In this document: piece after piece, positions 11,055-21,124 of the stretch | Position numbering within the stretch: the first letter of the stretch is position 1 | Layout: every line of letters starts with the position of its first letter | Assembly (NCBI GenBank): GCA_902510755.1 | Contig: CABXCS010000005.1 | Coordinates: 1-50,162, forward strand | DNA: 50,162 nt | From: an uncultured Woeseiaceae bacterium | GTDB lineage: Bacteria > Pseudomonadota > Gammaproteobacteria > Steroidobacterales > Woeseiaceae | Direction: 5' to 3' | Position numbers and translations under genes: made by a program | Notes under the pieces: generated by a model | Databases searched by the model: none | What the model was told of the DNA's origin: nothing | The model's input: only the letters and a program-made list of their open reading frames with translations

Positions 11055-11891
11055 TTATTCTTTATGCTTACCTTGAATTGCATGTAAAACATCAAGCGCC
11101 TCTTTAGTTTCCATAACATCATGAGTTCTTATAATATTAGCCCCATGCATAGCAGCAAATATTCCGGCTGACAAGCCACCAATTAACCTTTTATTAAGTG
11201 GTTTTCCGATAATATCACCTATTAATTTTTTTCGAGAGATACCTACACAAATCGGAATGTCAAATTGCTTAAAAGAACTCAACTTCTGTAATAAGAGTAA
11301 ATTATGATGCATATCCTTCCCAAAGCCAAATCCAGGATCAATAATCAACTTATCCTTCGAGAGGCCTGCAGCAATACAAGCGTCTATTCTATCTTTAAAA
11401 AAGGATAAGATGTCTTCTGGCAACTTTTTATATGAAGGGGCATCTTGCATGTCATGAGGTAGATTTTGCATATGCATCAAGCAGACTATTTTTCCTGAAT
11501 CTATGGCCACTTGCATGGCCCCCTCTTTTTTTAGGGCGTAGACATCATTAATTAGATCAGCGCCACTCTCAACGGCTGCATTCATAACTTCTGGATTACC
11601 TGTATCTATAGAAATAATAACATCAGAGCTTTCTCTTAACGCTTTAATTAGTGGTATTACACGACTAATTTGAATTTCTGAGGATACTTCGTGTGAGCCA
11701 GGTCTAGTTGATTCACCACCAATATCAATTATTGCAGCACCATTTCTCTCCATATCAAGAGAAATTTTTAGCGCATCACTCAATGATTGAATTTTTCCTC
11801 CATCTGAGAAGGAATCAGGAGTCATATTAACAACACCCATTATTTTTGGTGTTGATAAATCAATACTTCGTTGACCAAAATTTAATAGCAT
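11055..11891 (-). CDS. folP: Dihydropteroate synthase
   Basis: FolP joins p-aminobenzoate and a pterin pyrophosphate to make dihydropteroate in folate synthesis and is the sulfonamide target. The TIM-barrel signatures MGVVNMTPDSFSDGG (residues 18-32) and DIGGESTRPGS (about 57-67) are clear, and the later motif IDPGFGFGKD binds the pterin. The 278-residue length is normal. The ATG lies 17 bases after the ftsH stop, and glmM follows, the standard ftsH-folP-glmM cluster. Confidence 0.97.
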   Translation of the reverse strand: MLLNFGQRSIDLSTPKIMGVVNMTPDSFSDGGKIQSLSDALKISLDMERNGAAIIDIGGESTRPGSHEVSSEIQISRVIPLIKALRESSDVIISIDTGNPEVMNAAVESGADLINDVYALKKEGAMQVAIDSGKIVCLMHMQNLPHDMQDAPSYKKLPEDILSFFKDRIDACIAAGLSKDKLIIDPGFGFGKDMHHNLLLLQKLSSFKQFDIPICVGISRKKLIGDIIGKPLNKRLIGGLSAGIFAAMHGANIIRTHDVMETKEALDVLHAIQGKHKE

Positions 11892-11908
11892 AAGCTATGT
11901 TTAGGACT

Positions 11909-13834
11909 TTAATGCTCGCTTGCAGGACCGCCTAAAACGGGTGGCACAGTAGTTTTCTTTATTTTTTTATTCTTATTTACTGATGCTTCAGAACCACCTT
12001 GATCAACCCATCCATCTGGTGGACTAGGTACCTTACCCTCCATAATATCGATAATTTGTGCACGATCTATAGTTTCATATCTCATTAAGGCCTCGGCCAT
12101 AGCGTCAAGTTGCTTAGCATGTTTCTTAAGAATCATCTTGGCACGTTTATAATTCCTATCAATAATCTGCCTAACTTCATGATCTATTGCTTGAGCAGTT
12201 TCTGGAGATACATTTTTTTGTTGAGTCACAGATCTACCAAGAAACACCTCACCCTCATCTTCACTGTATGTAAGAGGTCCCATTTTATCTGATAGGCCCC
12301 ATTTTGTTACCATGTTTCTTGCTATTTCTGTAGCTCTCTCAATATCATTCGAAGCACCAGTTGTTACGCCATTTGGTCCTAAAGTCATTTCTTCAGCGAG
12401 CCTACCTCCATAAAGTGATGAAATATTACTCTCTAATTTTTCTTTGGATATACTGTACTTATCCTCCTCGGGAAGATACATAGTCACACCCAACGCTCTT
12501 CCTCTCGGGATTATGGTTACTTTATGAACTGGATCGTGATCAGGGACAATGTAACCAACAATCGCGTGACCAGCTTCATGATAAGCTGTATTGAGCTTTT
12601 CTTTATCACTCATAACCATTGATCGACGCTCTGCACCCATCATGATTTTATCTTTTGCTTTTTCAAATTCGTCCATGGTAACTACACGACTGCTCTCTCT
12701 AGCAGCAAATAAAGCAGCTTCATTAATTAGATTAGCCAAATCTGCGCCAGAGAAACCTGGTGTACCTCTTGCGATTATTGATGGCTCGACATCATCAGCT
12801 AGCGGAACCTTGCGCATGTGTACTTTCAAAATAGCTTCTCTTCCACGTATATCCGGTAATGGGACAACCACTTGACGGTCAAATCGACCTGGTCTGAGCA
12901 ATGCGGGATCAAGAACATCAGGTCTATTAGTAGCAGCGATTACAATCACGCCCTCATTACCTTCAAAACCATCCATTTCTACCAGCATTTGGTTGAGTGT
13001 CTGCTCTCTCTCATCGTGACCACCACCTAATCCAGCTCCTCGGTGACGACCAACCGCATCTAATTCATCAATAAATATAATACATGGTGCTTGTTTTTTA
13101 GCTTGTTCGAACATATCACGAACTCGTGAGGCCCCAACACCAACAAACATTTCAACAAAATCAGAACCTGAGATTGTAAAAAAAGGTACCTTTGCTTCAC
13201 CAGCGATAGCTTTTGCTAATAGTGTTTTACCGGTTCCCGGTGGCCCTACAGTCAAAACTCCTCTAGGTATCTTTCCGCCCAGCCGCTGAAACTTTGTTGG
13301 GTCTCTCAAAAAATCAACCACTTCAGATAATTCTTGCTTAGCTTCATCGATACCGGCAACATCAACAAATGTAATATTTATATTATCTTCGCTAAGTAAC
13401 TTTGCCTTACTCTTACCAAAAGACATTGCTCCACCACGACCGCCGCCTTGCATTTGTCTCATAAAGTAGATCCAAACACCAATTAGTAAAAGGATTGGAA
13501 AAGAACTAATAAGGAGTTGACCGATTAGACTCTGAGTTTCTGGCTCTTCAGCAGTAAATCGAACATTATTGTCCTCAAGTAAACCTATTAATGCATTATT
13601 ATCTGTTTCTGGACTTATCGTATAAAAAGAAAGTGGCTCTCGATCACCATAAGTAATCTTATCACCCTGAAATTCAACTCTCTGGACTTGCCCTGAACGA
13701 ATTTGATTTAAGAAATCTGAATAATCTTGCCTTTGAACATTAATCCCATTAATTCCACTTAAATTCTGGAATACGGACATCAATACAACCGCCACAACAA
13801 CAAATACCAATAAATTTTTTGTTAAATCACTCAC
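11909..13834 (-). CDS. ftsH: ATP-dependent zinc metalloprotease FtsH
   Basis: FtsH is a hexameric inner-membrane AAA+ protease that degrades misfolded membrane proteins and, in enterobacteria, the heat-shock sigma factor and LpxC. Two transmembrane helices (about residues 6-22 and 104-124) flank a periplasmic domain. The AAA+ domain has Walker A GPPGTGKT (197-204), Walker [10 protein letters not shown] (252-260) and the arginine-rich second region of homology. The zinc motif HEAGH is at 419-423. It begins with GTG (13834-13832), with a weak GGAG 12 bases upstream. At 641 residues it is complete. Confidence 0.97.
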   Translation of the reverse strand: MSDLTKNLLVFVVVAVVLMSVFQNLSGINGINVQRQDYSDFLNQIRSGQVQRVEFQGDKITYGDREPLSFYTISPETDNNALIGLLEDNNVRFTAEEPETQSLIGQLLISSFPILLLIGVWIYFMRQMQGGGRGGAMSFGKSKAKLLSEDNINITFVDVAGIDEAKQELSEVVDFLRDPTKFQRLGGKIPRGVLTVGPPGTGKTLLAKAIAGEAKVPFFTISGSDFVEMFVGVGASRVRDMFEQAKKQAPCIIFIDELDAVGRHRGAGLGGGHDEREQTLNQMLVEMDGFEGNEGVIVIAATNRPDVLDPALLRPGRFDRQVVVPLPDIRGREAILKVHMRKVPLADDVEPSIIARGTPGFSGADLANLINEAALFAARESSRVVTMDEFEKAKDKIMMGAERRSMVMSDKEKLNTAYHEAGHAIVGYIVPDHDPVHKVTIIPRGRALGVTMYLPEEDKYSISKEKLESNISSLYGGRLAEEMTLGPNGVTTGASNDIERATEIARNMVTKWGLSDKMGPLTYSEDEGEVFLGRSVTQQKNVSPETAQAIDHEVRQIIDRNYKRAKMILKKHAKQLDAMAEALMRYETIDRAQIIDIMEGKVPSPPDGWVDQGGSEASVNKNKKIKKTTVPPVLGGPASEH

Positions 13835-13891
13835 AATACGTTTTTCTCCAATAAAACTTTCACTAACTATTAGTTATAAATATACACCAAA

Positions 13892-14506
13892 CTACCCGAG
13901 ATATCTTTTTGCAATCAAATAAACTTCTCTGCTATCGGATCGAGATGATTTTGGTTTAAATACACTTACTTTTTCGAAATACCTTCTCACTAATCTTATA
14001 TATTCATCAGCACCTTGGCCCTGAAAAAGCTTACAAACAAAATCACCTTTTTTCTTTAAAAATTGTTGCGTTGTATCAAATGCTAATTCAACTAAATACA
14101 TTGATTTCGCTTGATCACTTACTTTTATACCACTTATATTGGGTGCCATATCACTCATTACAAGGTCTACTTTCTTATTTTTTAATAATGTTTTGATTTT
14201 CTTATTTGTTTCTTCCTCTAAAAAATCACCTTGAATAAAATTTACAGCAGGCAAATAATCCATCGGCAAAATGTCCAGCGCAATAATTTCTACCCGCTCT
14301 TTAAGTTTTATGCTTACATACTGACTCCAGCTCCCTGGTGCTGACCCCAAGTCGATACACGTCATACCAGGAAAAATTATCCTCCCTTTATTATTAATTT
14401 CCTCTAACTTATATATCGCGCGAGACCTCCATCCATCTTGCTTTGCCTTCTTAACATATGGGTCACGAATTTGCCTGTTATGCCAATCTCTACTGCTTTT
14501 ACTCAT
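13892..14506 (-). CDS. rlmE: 23S rRNA 2'-O-ribose U2552 methyltransferase
   Basis: RlmE (FtsJ/RrmJ) methylates the 2'-OH of U2552 in the ribosomal A loop using S-adenosylmethionine. The SAM-binding motif CIDLGSAPGSWSQY is at about residues 54-67, and VMSDMAPNISG carries the catalytic Asp of the K-D-K-E tetrad. I chose the ATG at 14506 (MSKSSRDWHN), which gives 204 residues like the family, has AAGAGG upstream, and fits a promoter at 14533-14561. A longer in-frame start at 14590 would overlap the divergent gene yhbY. ftsH follows 57 bases downstream. Confidence 0.95.
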   Translation of the reverse strand: MSKSSRDWHNRQIRDPYVKKAKQDGWRSRAIYKLEEINNKGRIIFPGMTCIDLGSAPGSWSQYVSIKLKERVEIIALDILPMDYLPAVNFIQGDFLEEETNKKIKTLLKNKKVDLVMSDMAPNISGIKVSDQAKSMYLVELAFDTTQQFLKKKGDFVCKLFQGQGADEYIRLVRRYFEKVSVFKPKSSRSDSREVYLIAKRYLG

Positions 14507-14532
14507 GATAAAAAAATACCTCTTACTAATAT

Positions 14533-14561
14533 AGAATAATATCACCAAAATGCTGTTACAA
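14533..14561 (-). promoter_or_regulatory. Candidate sigma-70 promoter of rlmE-ftsH
   Basis: On the minus strand TTGTAA (14561-14556) and TATTCT (14538-14533) are separated by 17 bases, upstream of the chosen rlmE ATG at 14506. Each hexamer matches the consensus at four positions. The location, in the 65-base gap to divergent yhbY, is the only place a promoter for the rlmE-ftsH-folP-glmM group could sit without being inside yhbY. Confidence 0.35.
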
Positions 14562-14571
14562 TTTGTATCTG

Positions 14572-14871
14572 ATGAAATTAAGTAAATCACAAATCACATA
14601 CTTACGCGGCATAGGCCATAAGCTCAAACCTATTATCACAATAAGCAATCGTGGCTTATCAGCACCGCTAATGAATGAATTTTTATCAACAATAAATCAT
14701 CATGAATTGATTAAGATTCGAGTTCGAAATCATACAAAAAATGATAGAGATGCAATAATTGAAGATTTATGCTTAAAGACTGAAACGCATCTTATTGGTA
14801 CTATCGGTAATATAGCCTTAATTTATAAAACAAATAACGATAATCAAAAAATCACACTACCAAAGAACTAG
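14572..14871 (+). CDS. yhbY: CRM-domain RNA-binding protein YhbY
   Basis: YhbY is a small ribosome-associated RNA-binding protein of the CRM family, linked to large-subunit assembly. The whole 99-residue protein is one CRM domain. LRGIGHKLKPIITISNRGLS at about residues 11-30 contains the family's glycine loop, and basic patches follow (ELIKIRVRNHTKNDRD). I chose the ATG at 14572 over an upstream TTG at 14563 because it gives the family length. It is divergent from rlmE and convergent with greA, with two bases between the stop codons, the conserved greA-yhbY-rlmE order. Confidence 0.93.
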   Translation: MKLSKSQITYLRGIGHKLKPIITISNRGLSAPLMNEFLSTINHHELIKIRVRNHTKNDRDAIIEDLCLKTETHLIGTIGNIALIYKTNNDNQKITLPKN

Positions 14872-14873
14872 CA

Positions 14874-15350
14874 CTAAATATAATGCACTGCGAGTATTTC
14901 ATACTCTCTCTCACCGCCTGGTGCCTGAAAAATAATTTCATCACCTTCGGATTTCCCAATTAACGCTCTGGCTATCGGTGAAGTATATGAAATTAGCCCT
15001 AATTTAATATCAGATTCGTCTTCACCCACTATTTTATATGTTATCTCTTGATCGTTATGTAAATCAATGACCTCTACTGTTGAACCAAATACCACTTTTC
15101 CTTGGGCATTTATAATGGTGATGTCAACTTCTTGTGCATTTGCGATCTTACCTTCAATCTCTTTGATTCTACCCTCAATGAATCCTTGCTGCTCTTTAGC
15201 TGCATGATATTCCGCATTCTCTTTAAGATCACCATGGGCTCGAGCTTCTGATATTGCGGCTATGACATTTGGTCGCTCTACTGATTTTAGATTTTTTAAT
15301 TCATCGCGAAGTAATTGAGCGCCATGGATCGTCATTGGAACCTTGCTCAT
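14874..15350 (-). CDS. greA: Transcription elongation factor GreA
   Basis: GreA rescues arrested RNA polymerase by inserting its coiled coil into the secondary channel and stimulating transcript cleavage. The N-terminal coiled coil (residues 1-75) includes [24 protein letters not shown], whose acidic tip residues are catalytic. The C-terminal FKBP-like domain includes [19 protein letters not shown]. At 158 residues it is the usual length. The ATG overlaps the carB stop by one base (TAATG), so translation is probably coupled to carB. Confidence 0.97.
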   Translation of the reverse strand: MSKVPMTIHGAQLLRDELKNLKSVERPNVIAAISEARAHGDLKENAEYHAAKEQQGFIEGRIKEIEGKIANAQEVDITIINAQGKVVFGSTVEVIDLHNDQEITYKIVGEDESDIKLGLISYTSPIARALIGKSEGDEIIFQAPGGEREYEILAVHYI

Positions 15351-18300
15351 TAGACTAGCTCCATATGTAAATCTTGCAATCGATTAACATCACTATCATT
15401 AACATGCTCTAATGCTTCGCATGTTGCGATTGCAGCACCAAGTGTCGTGTAATATGTCACTTGTTTCTTTACTGCCTCTGCCCGTATAGATGAAGATTCA
15501 AGGATCGCTCTTTTCCCCTCTGTGGTGTTAACAATTAAATCTATCTCAGCATTTTTTATCATATCAACGATGTGCGGTCTCCCTTCTCTAACCTTATTAA
15601 CCCTCTTGCACTCTATTCCTGCTTCAGCCAAACTTTTTGCTGTTCCATGCGTAGCTACTAGCGAAAAACCTCTCTGAACTAATATCTTACCTAATTTAAT
15701 GACTTCTTTCTTGTCACGATTTCTAACGCTCATTAATGCAGTTCCATTAAGAGGTAATATAACACTTTCTGCTAACTGAGCCTTTGCATAAGCTTCACCA
15801 AAGGTTTCCCCTACTCCCATTACCTCTCCAGTTGATTTCATTTCAGGTCCCAAAATCGGATCTGCACCAGGAAATTTTATAAATGGGAAAACCGCTTCTT
15901 TAACTGAATAATAAGGTGGTATGACTTGATCATTGATGCCTATCTGTTGCAAACTTTCACCAACCATCACTCGAGCCGCAATTTTCGCCAAAGGGATACC
16001 GGTCGCTTTTGAGACAAAAGGTACTGTTCTTGAAGCCCTTGGGTTTACCTCAAGTATGTAAATATCATTATTTTGAATTGCAAATTGCGTATTCATGAGG
16101 CCTATAACATTCAGACCATGGGCCATTTTTTTAACCTGATCTACCAACTTTTCTTGAATCTCATTGCTTAAGCTAAAAGGCGGCAATGAACAACCAGAAT
16201 CACCAGAATGGACCCCAGCTTGTTCGATATGTTCCATTATTCCACCTACCAACACATTTTTGCCATCACATATAATATCAACATCCACCTCAATTGCTAA
16301 ATCCAAAAATCTATCCAGAAGCACCGGACTATCGTTCGAGACACTAACAGCTTTGTCCATATAATCGCCTAGATCTTTTTCGTTATGAACAATTTCCATT
16401 GCCCTCCCACCAAGAACATAAGACGGCCTAACAACCAAAGGAAAACCAACTTCAGCGCCCATTTCAACTGCTATTTCTTTATCTGTAGCAGTCCTATTTG
16501 GGGGCTGCATTAGATACAAATCTTCAATTAATTTTTGGAATCGCTCTCGATCTTCTGCGAGATCAATTGAATCTGGTGATGTTCCAATTATAGGAGCACC
16601 TGAAGCTTCAAGTGCTCGAGCTAATTTAAGTGGAGTTTGCCCTCCGTACTGAACTATGACACCTTGTGGCTGCTCTAGATCGATAATCTCCATTACATCT
16701 TCGTAAGTTAATGACTCAAAATACAGTCGATCGGAAATATCAAAATCAGTAGAGACAGTCTCGGGATTACAATTGATCATAATCGTTTCATAGCCAGCTT
16801 CCTTTAATGCCATTGAGGCATGAACACAGCAGTAATCGAATTCTATTCCTTGGCCTATTCGGTTTGGTCCGCCACCTAATATGATGATTTTCTTATTGTT
16901 ACTAGCATCAGCCTCACACTCTTCTTCGTAAGTTGAATATAAATATGCCGTATTAGTTGCAAATTCAGCAGCGCATGTATCAACTCTTTTGAATACTGGC
17001 CTTATATGATTTTTGATTCTATGTGATCGTATGAGATGCTCTTCAGTGTTCATAAGAGTGGCCAATCTAGAATCAGAAAATCCTTTTCTTTTTAATCTTA
17101 ATAGTTCAATTTTTTCTAAGTCATTATATTTTTTATCTTTCAGTAAGTTCTCTTCGCTCACAAGATCAAAGATTTGCACTAAAAACCATGGGTCTATTCC
17201 TGTAATTGCGTTTATTTCCTGAACCCCCAATCCTAGTCTAATTGCATTGGCTAGATGCCACAGTCGTTCCGCTCCAGGAAACTTTAATTCCTCTCTGAGT
17301 TCATATTCATCCATGTCTACAGGCATTTCATTTAATAGTTCATCCAAACCATCTGCACCTATTTCGAGGCCTCTGAGAGCTTTCTGAAAAGATTCTTGAA
17401 AGTTACGTCCAAATGCCATCACCTCACCAACAGATTTCATTTGTGTGGTTAAACGATTATTTGTGCCAGGAAATTTTTCAAATGTAAATCTTGGTATTTT
17501 TGTAACAACATAATCAATTGACGGTTCAAATGATGCTGGCGTTGCTCCACCAGTAATCTCATTTTTTAACTCGTCCAATGTATAGCCAACAGCAAGTTTT
17601 GCAGCAATTTTTGCTATTGGGAAACCGGTTGCCTTAGATGCCAGAGCAGAAGATCGAGAAACTCTTGGGTTCATTTCGATGATTAGCAGCCTACCATCAG
17701 CTGGATTGAGTGCAAACTGCACATTTGAGCCACCTGTCTCAACACCAATTTTACGCAAGACGTCAAATGAAGCATTTCTCATTCGCTGGTATTCTTTGTC
17801 AGTGAGGGTTTGTGCTGGTGCAACGGTTATCGAATCGCCGGTATGAACACCCATAGGATCAAAGTTTTCAATCGAACAAATTATAATGCAGTTATCGTTC
17901 TTGTCTCGAACAACCTCCATTTCGAATTCTTTCCATCCTATCACGGACTCTTCAAGCAAAACCTCCGTAGTGGGTGACATTTCAAGACCATGACTTACGA
18001 TTAACTCAAATTCTTCCTTGTTGTAGGCGATTCCACCACCACTACCACCCATCGTAAAAGATGGACGAATAATTGTTGGAAAACCAACAATTTTTTGTTT
18101 CTCAACGGCCTCTGGCAATGAGTGTGCAATTTCAGCTTTTGGGCTTTCTAAATTAATTTCAGACATCGCTTTACGAAACTGTTCACGATCCTCGGCCATA
18201 TCAATGGCTTTTTGAGATGCAGCTATTAACTCAACACCATACTCGTCTAATACACCTTCTCTAACAAGATCTAGGGCACAATTTAGTGCTGTCTGACCAC

Positions 18301-18571
18301 CCATAGTAGGTAATAAAGCGTTTGGTTTTTCTTTTTGTATGATTTTCTTAACTGCAGTCCAATGCACCGGCTCAATATAAACAACATCAGCCATTTCAGG
18401 ATCGGTCATTATAGTTGCAGGATTTGAGTTAACTAAAATAACCTTATAACCCTCTTCTTTCAGGGCTTTACATGCTTGAGTACCTGAATAATCGAATTCG
18501 CAAGCTTGGCCAATTACGATAGGACCTGCCCCAATAATAAGTATACTTTTTATATCGTTGCGCTTTGGCAT
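15350..18571 (-). CDS. carB: Carbamoyl-phosphate synthase large subunit
   Basis: CarB makes carbamoyl phosphate from bicarbonate, ATP and the ammonia delivered by CarA, feeding arginine and pyrimidine synthesis. Two homologous ATP-grasp halves are present, at about residues 1-400 and 550-930; each half has a glycine-rich ATP loop ([10 protein letters not shown] and [10 protein letters not shown] regions). An oligomerisation domain lies between them, and a C-terminal MGS-like allosteric domain begins at about 935. The 1073-residue length is typical. carA is 33 bases upstream and greA overlaps downstream. Confidence 0.98.
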   Translation of the reverse strand: MPKRNDIKSILIIGAGPIVIGQACEFDYSGTQACKALKEEGYKVILVNSNPATIMTDPEMADVVYIEPVHWTAVKKIIQKEKPNALLPTMGGQTALNCALDLVREGVLDEYGVELIAASQKAIDMAEDREQFRKAMSEINLESPKAEIAHSLPEAVEKQKIVGFPTIIRPSFTMGGSGGGIAYNKEEFELIVSHGLEMSPTTEVLLEESVIGWKEFEMEVVRDKNDNCIIICSIENFDPMGVHTGDSITVAPAQTLTDKEYQRMRNASFDVLRKIGVETGGSNVQFALNPADGRLLIIEMNPRVSRSSALASKATGFPIAKIAAKLAVGYTLDELKNEITGGATPASFEPSIDYVVTKIPRFTFEKFPGTNNRLTTQMKSVGEVMAFGRNFQESFQKALRGLEIGADGLDELLNEMPVDMDEYELREELKFPGAERLWHLANAIRLGLGVQEINAITGIDPWFLVQIFDLVSEENLLKDKKYNDLEKIELLRLKRKGFSDSRLATLMNTEEHLIRSHRIKNHIRPVFKRVDTCAAEFATNTAYLYSTYEEECEADASNNKKIIILGGGPNRIGQGIEFDYCCVHASMALKEAGYETIMINCNPETVSTDFDISDRLYFESLTYEDVMEIIDLEQPQGVIVQYGGQTPLKLARALEASGAPIIGTSPDSIDLAEDRERFQKLIEDLYLMQPPNRTATDKEIAVEMGAEVGFPLVVRPSYVLGGRAMEIVHNEKDLGDYMDKAVSVSNDSPVLLDRFLDLAIEVDVDIICDGKNVLVGGIMEHIEQAGVHSGDSGCSLPPFSLSNEIQEKLVDQVKKMAHGLNVIGLMNTQFAIQNNDIYILEVNPRASRTVPFVSKATGIPLAKIAARVMVGESLQQIGINDQVIPPYYSVKEAVFPFIKFPGADPILGPEMKSTGEVMGVGETFGEAYAKAQLAESVILPLNGTALMSVRNRDKKEVIKLGKILVQRGFSLVATHGTAKSLAEAGIECKRVNKVREGRPHIVDMIKNAEIDLIVNTTEGKRAILESSSIRAEAVKKQVTYYTTLGAAIATCEALEHVNDSDVNRLQDLHMELV

Positions 18572-18604
18572 ATTCTATTATTCACTTTAAATTTAGACAA
18601 TATA

Positions 18605-19741
18605 TTATTGTTTTTTATATGTTTTCATGTTTTCGATAAACTTTTCAAATATATACATTAAATCATGCGGACCAGGACTAGCTTCTGGGTGACCTTGAAA
18701 GCCATAAACATTCTTATTTTTTATTTCAACTCCTTGAAGGGTTCCATCGAATAATGAGGTGTGCGTTATATTCAATGCTGACGGAAGAGTTTTTTCATCA
18801 ACTGCAAAGCCATGATTTTGACTAGTGATAATTACTTTACCTGATGATTGCTCAAGCACGGGGTGATTAGCGCCATGATGTCCAAACTTCATTTTTAATG
18901 TTTTCGCATTAGCCGCAAGTGCCAATAATTGATATCCCAGGCATATTCCAAATAAAGGAATCGTAGTCTCTAGTAACTTTTTTATTGCCGTTATTGCATA
19001 ATCACAAGCGCTAGGATCACCCGGGCCATTAGATAAAAATACCCCATCAGGGTTATATGATAATATTTTATCAGCGCTAGATCTTGCTGGCAGGACAGTA
19101 ACATTACAGCCAAGATCGACTAAAAGTTTAAGGATATTACGTTTAACCCCATAGTCAAGGGCCACCACATTATAGATCAAATCTTTTTGCTTCATGGAAC
19201 TTAGACGATTGGTGAAACTCGAACCGCCACTCCACTCATAAGGCTCTTTTACACTCACAACACTAGCAAGATCCATACCTGATAGGCCAGGGAAACCTCT
19301 GGCATTATTAAGGGCCAAGTCCGGATCAATGTTACCAGTCATTATGCATCCAGATTGAGCACCACTCCTACGAAGAATTGACGTTAATCTACGAGTATCA
19401 ATATCTGCAATCGCAACTAATTTATTTTCTTTGAGAAATTCTTCAAGGCTTAATTCAGAACGCCAACTGGAAGCAGTCATTGAGGTATTCCGAACTATTA
19501 GACCTGCCGCATGAATTTTATCCGACTCCATATCTTCACTGTTAGCTCCAGTATTACCAATGTGAGGATACGTTAGAGTAACAATCTGTTGTGAATAAGA
19601 GGGGTCACTAAGAATTTCTTGATAGCCTGTCATTGAGGTATTAAAAACTACTTCACCAACTGTGGATCCTTGAGCACCAATAGAGATTCCATGAAATAAT
19701 GAACCATCTTCTAATACTAATATTGCGGGTTCGCTCAACAA
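18605..19741 (-). CDS. carA: Carbamoyl-phosphate synthase small (glutaminase) subunit
   Basis: CarA hydrolyses glutamine and channels ammonia to CarB. The N-terminal half is the CPSase small-chain domain. The class I glutamine amidotransferase half has the nucleophile Cys in [15 protein letters not shown] (about residues 265-279) and the His/Glu pair in [12 protein letters not shown] near the C-terminus. Length is 378 residues. There is no ATG at the start: two tandem TTG codons (19741 and 19738) follow AGGAGAGA. The second TTG has the better spacing. A short ORF overlaps this start (see 19735-19770), which suggests translational control. Confidence 0.97.
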   Translation of the reverse strand: MLSEPAILVLEDGSLFHGISIGAQGSTVGEVVFNTSMTGYQEILSDPSYSQQIVTLTYPHIGNTGANSEDMESDKIHAAGLIVRNTSMTASSWRSELSLEEFLKENKLVAIADIDTRRLTSILRRSGAQSGCIMTGNIDPDLALNNARGFPGLSGMDLASVVSVKEPYEWSGGSSFTNRLSSMKQKDLIYNVVALDYGVKRNILKLLVDLGCNVTVLPARSSADKILSYNPDGVFLSNGPGDPSACDYAITAIKKLLETTIPLFGICLGYQLLALAANAKTLKMKFGHHGANHPVLEQSSGKVIITSQNHGFAVDEKTLPSALNITHTSLFDGTLQGVEIKNKNVYGFQGHPEASPGPHDLMYIFEKFIENMKTYKKQ

Positions 19742-19770
19742 TCTCTCCTGTTGATTAAGCTAATAATCAT
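19735..19770 (-). CDS. Possible 11-residue leader peptide of carA
   Basis: An ATG at 19770, eight bases after AAGG, opens an 11-codon frame ([11 protein letters not shown]) that ends in TGA overlapping the second TTG of carA. The carA Shine-Dalgarno AGGAGA lies inside its last codons, so ribosomes finishing it would be placed on the carA start. It has no Arg run of the classical attenuator type, only two adjacent Arg codons. It could be a chance ORF; no homolog can be checked here. Confidence 0.25.
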   Translation of the reverse strand: MIISLINRRDC

Positions 19771-19886
19771 CAAAATTACCTTGATTAGATAAAACAAAAT
19801 GAGTCGTTATATCTTTTGTGAAGATTTCTCCCCATAAGATAATTGTAAAGTTTACTTAAGGTGAGCTATGTACGCCAGAAAATTAC

Positions 19887-19907
19887 AAAAAAAAATTATT
19901 TTTTTTT
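19887..19907 (-). terminator. A9/T9 inverted repeat after dnaJ, weak terminator candidate
   Basis: Directly after the dnaJ stop the minus strand reads nine A, TAA, then nine T, a perfect all-AT inverted repeat ending in a T tract. The stem would be weak, so termination is plausible but unproven. The remainder of the 170-base gap to carA (19742-19911) holds the possible carA leader ORF and no gene. dapB, found here in some relatives, is absent. Confidence 0.3.
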
Positions 19908-19911
19908 AAAA

Positions 19912-21030
19912 TTACGATGCAATACGATCAAAGAAACTCTTGACCGACTCAAGCCAGCCTCCCGCCCTTGGGCTGTGCTTAGTTCCACCTTTTTCAATAG
20001 AGACATATAAATCTCTGAGAGTATCAGCTTGCTTTTTAGTTAAGTTGACTGGAGTTTCAACAGCTACGGTTGCAAACAAGTCTCCGACTCTTGGGTCCCT
20101 TGCTGTCATAACGCCTTTGCCACGCAATCTCAAAACTTTCCCTGATTGGGTGCCCGATGGAATTTTTACAGAAACGCTTCCATTTAATGTAGGTAAAGTG
20201 ACATCACCACCAAGAGTTGCTGTCAAAATAGACACTGGTACTTCACAGATTATATTTGAGCCATCTCGTTCAAATATTTTATGAGAATTAACCTTTACTT
20301 CTACATAAAGATCGCCTGATGGCCCTCCACTCTTTCCTGCTTCTCCTTCGCCTGAGAGACGAATACGATCACCTGTATCTACGCCAGGTGGGACTTTGAC
20401 AGATAAAGTTTTTGTTTTAGCGGTACGCCCTCTTCCATGACAATTTATGCATGGGTCAGTAATAACCGTTCCATTTCCTTGGCATTTTGGACATGGCTGC
20501 TGGATTGAAAAAAAACCTTGTTGCATTCTAACTTGCCCAACACCCTCACATGTTCCACATTTTGTAGGCTGAGAGCCTTTTTTAGCGCCACTTCCAGAGC
20601 AATCATCGCAACTCACTTGCGTGGGGATTTCAATAGTAATTGAATCACCAGATATTGCTTTCTCAAGATCTAAATTTAGCTCATACCCAAGATCCGCACC
20701 ACGAAAAACCTGGCTTCTATTAGACCTACCTCCGCCAAAAATATCCCCAAAGACATCACCAAAGATATCCCCAAAACCTTCTGCACCAGAATTTCCTGCA
20801 CTTCTATTCAATCCATCATGGCCAAAACGATCATATGTCTCTTTTTTAGAACTATCACTCAGAACTTCATATGCTTCTTTCGCTTCTTTGAATTTTTTTT
20901 CAGCACCAGCATCGTTTTTATTTCTATCTGGATGAAATTTCATAGCTAAGCGACGATAAGATTTTTTTATATCATCTTTTGAAGCATTTTTGTTGACGTT
21001 TAATACGTCATAATAATCGCGTTTAGCCAT
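19912..21030 (-). CDS. dnaJ: Chaperone protein DnaJ
   Basis: DnaJ delivers unfolded proteins to DnaK and stimulates its ATPase. The J domain has the invariant HPD at residues 33-35. A Gly/Phe-rich linker follows (about 75-105, [16 protein letters not shown]), then four CXXCXGXG zinc modules ([36 protein letters not shown]) and the C-terminal substrate-binding beta domains. It is a full 372-residue type I DnaJ. It is 94 bases after dnaK, separated from it by a strong hairpin at 21064-21095, so its expression may be lower than dnaK or come from read-through. Confidence 0.98.
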   Translation of the reverse strand: MAKRDYYDVLNVNKNASKDDIKKSYRRLAMKFHPDRNKNDAGAEKKFKEAKEAYEVLSDSSKKETYDRFGHDGLNRSAGNSGAEGFGDIFGDVFGDIFGGGRSNRSQVFRGADLGYELNLDLEKAISGDSITIEIPTQVSCDDCSGSGAKKGSQPTKCGTCEGVGQVRMQQGFFSIQQPCPKCQGNGTVITDPCINCHGRGRTAKTKTLSVKVPPGVDTGDRIRLSGEGEAGKSGGPSGDLYVEVKVNSHKIFERDGSNIICEVPVSILTATLGGDVTLPTLNGSVSVKIPSGTQSGKVLRLRGKGVMTARDPRVGDLFATVAVETPVNLTKKQADTLRDLYVSIEKGGTKHSPRAGGWLESVKSFFDRIAS

Positions 21031-21063
21031 AGTATTGAACTTAGTTTATTTATTAGCCGAGCT

Positions 21064-21095
21064 AAAAAAATATAAGGTGGTCAAAACCACCTTAT
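21064..21095 (-). terminator. Intrinsic terminator/attenuator between dnaK and dnaJ
   Basis: On the minus strand a perfect 10-base-pair stem ATAAGGTGGT/ACCACCTTAT with a four-base loop is followed by ATTTTTTT. It lies 29 bases after the dnaK stop. This is the best intrinsic terminator in the window and would set the ratio of dnaK to dnaJ transcript. No separate promoter for dnaJ is obvious in the 33 bases that remain before its ATG. Confidence 0.85.
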
Positions 21096-21124
21096 GATCT
21101 TGTTTTTTCTTCTAGCAAATAGCT

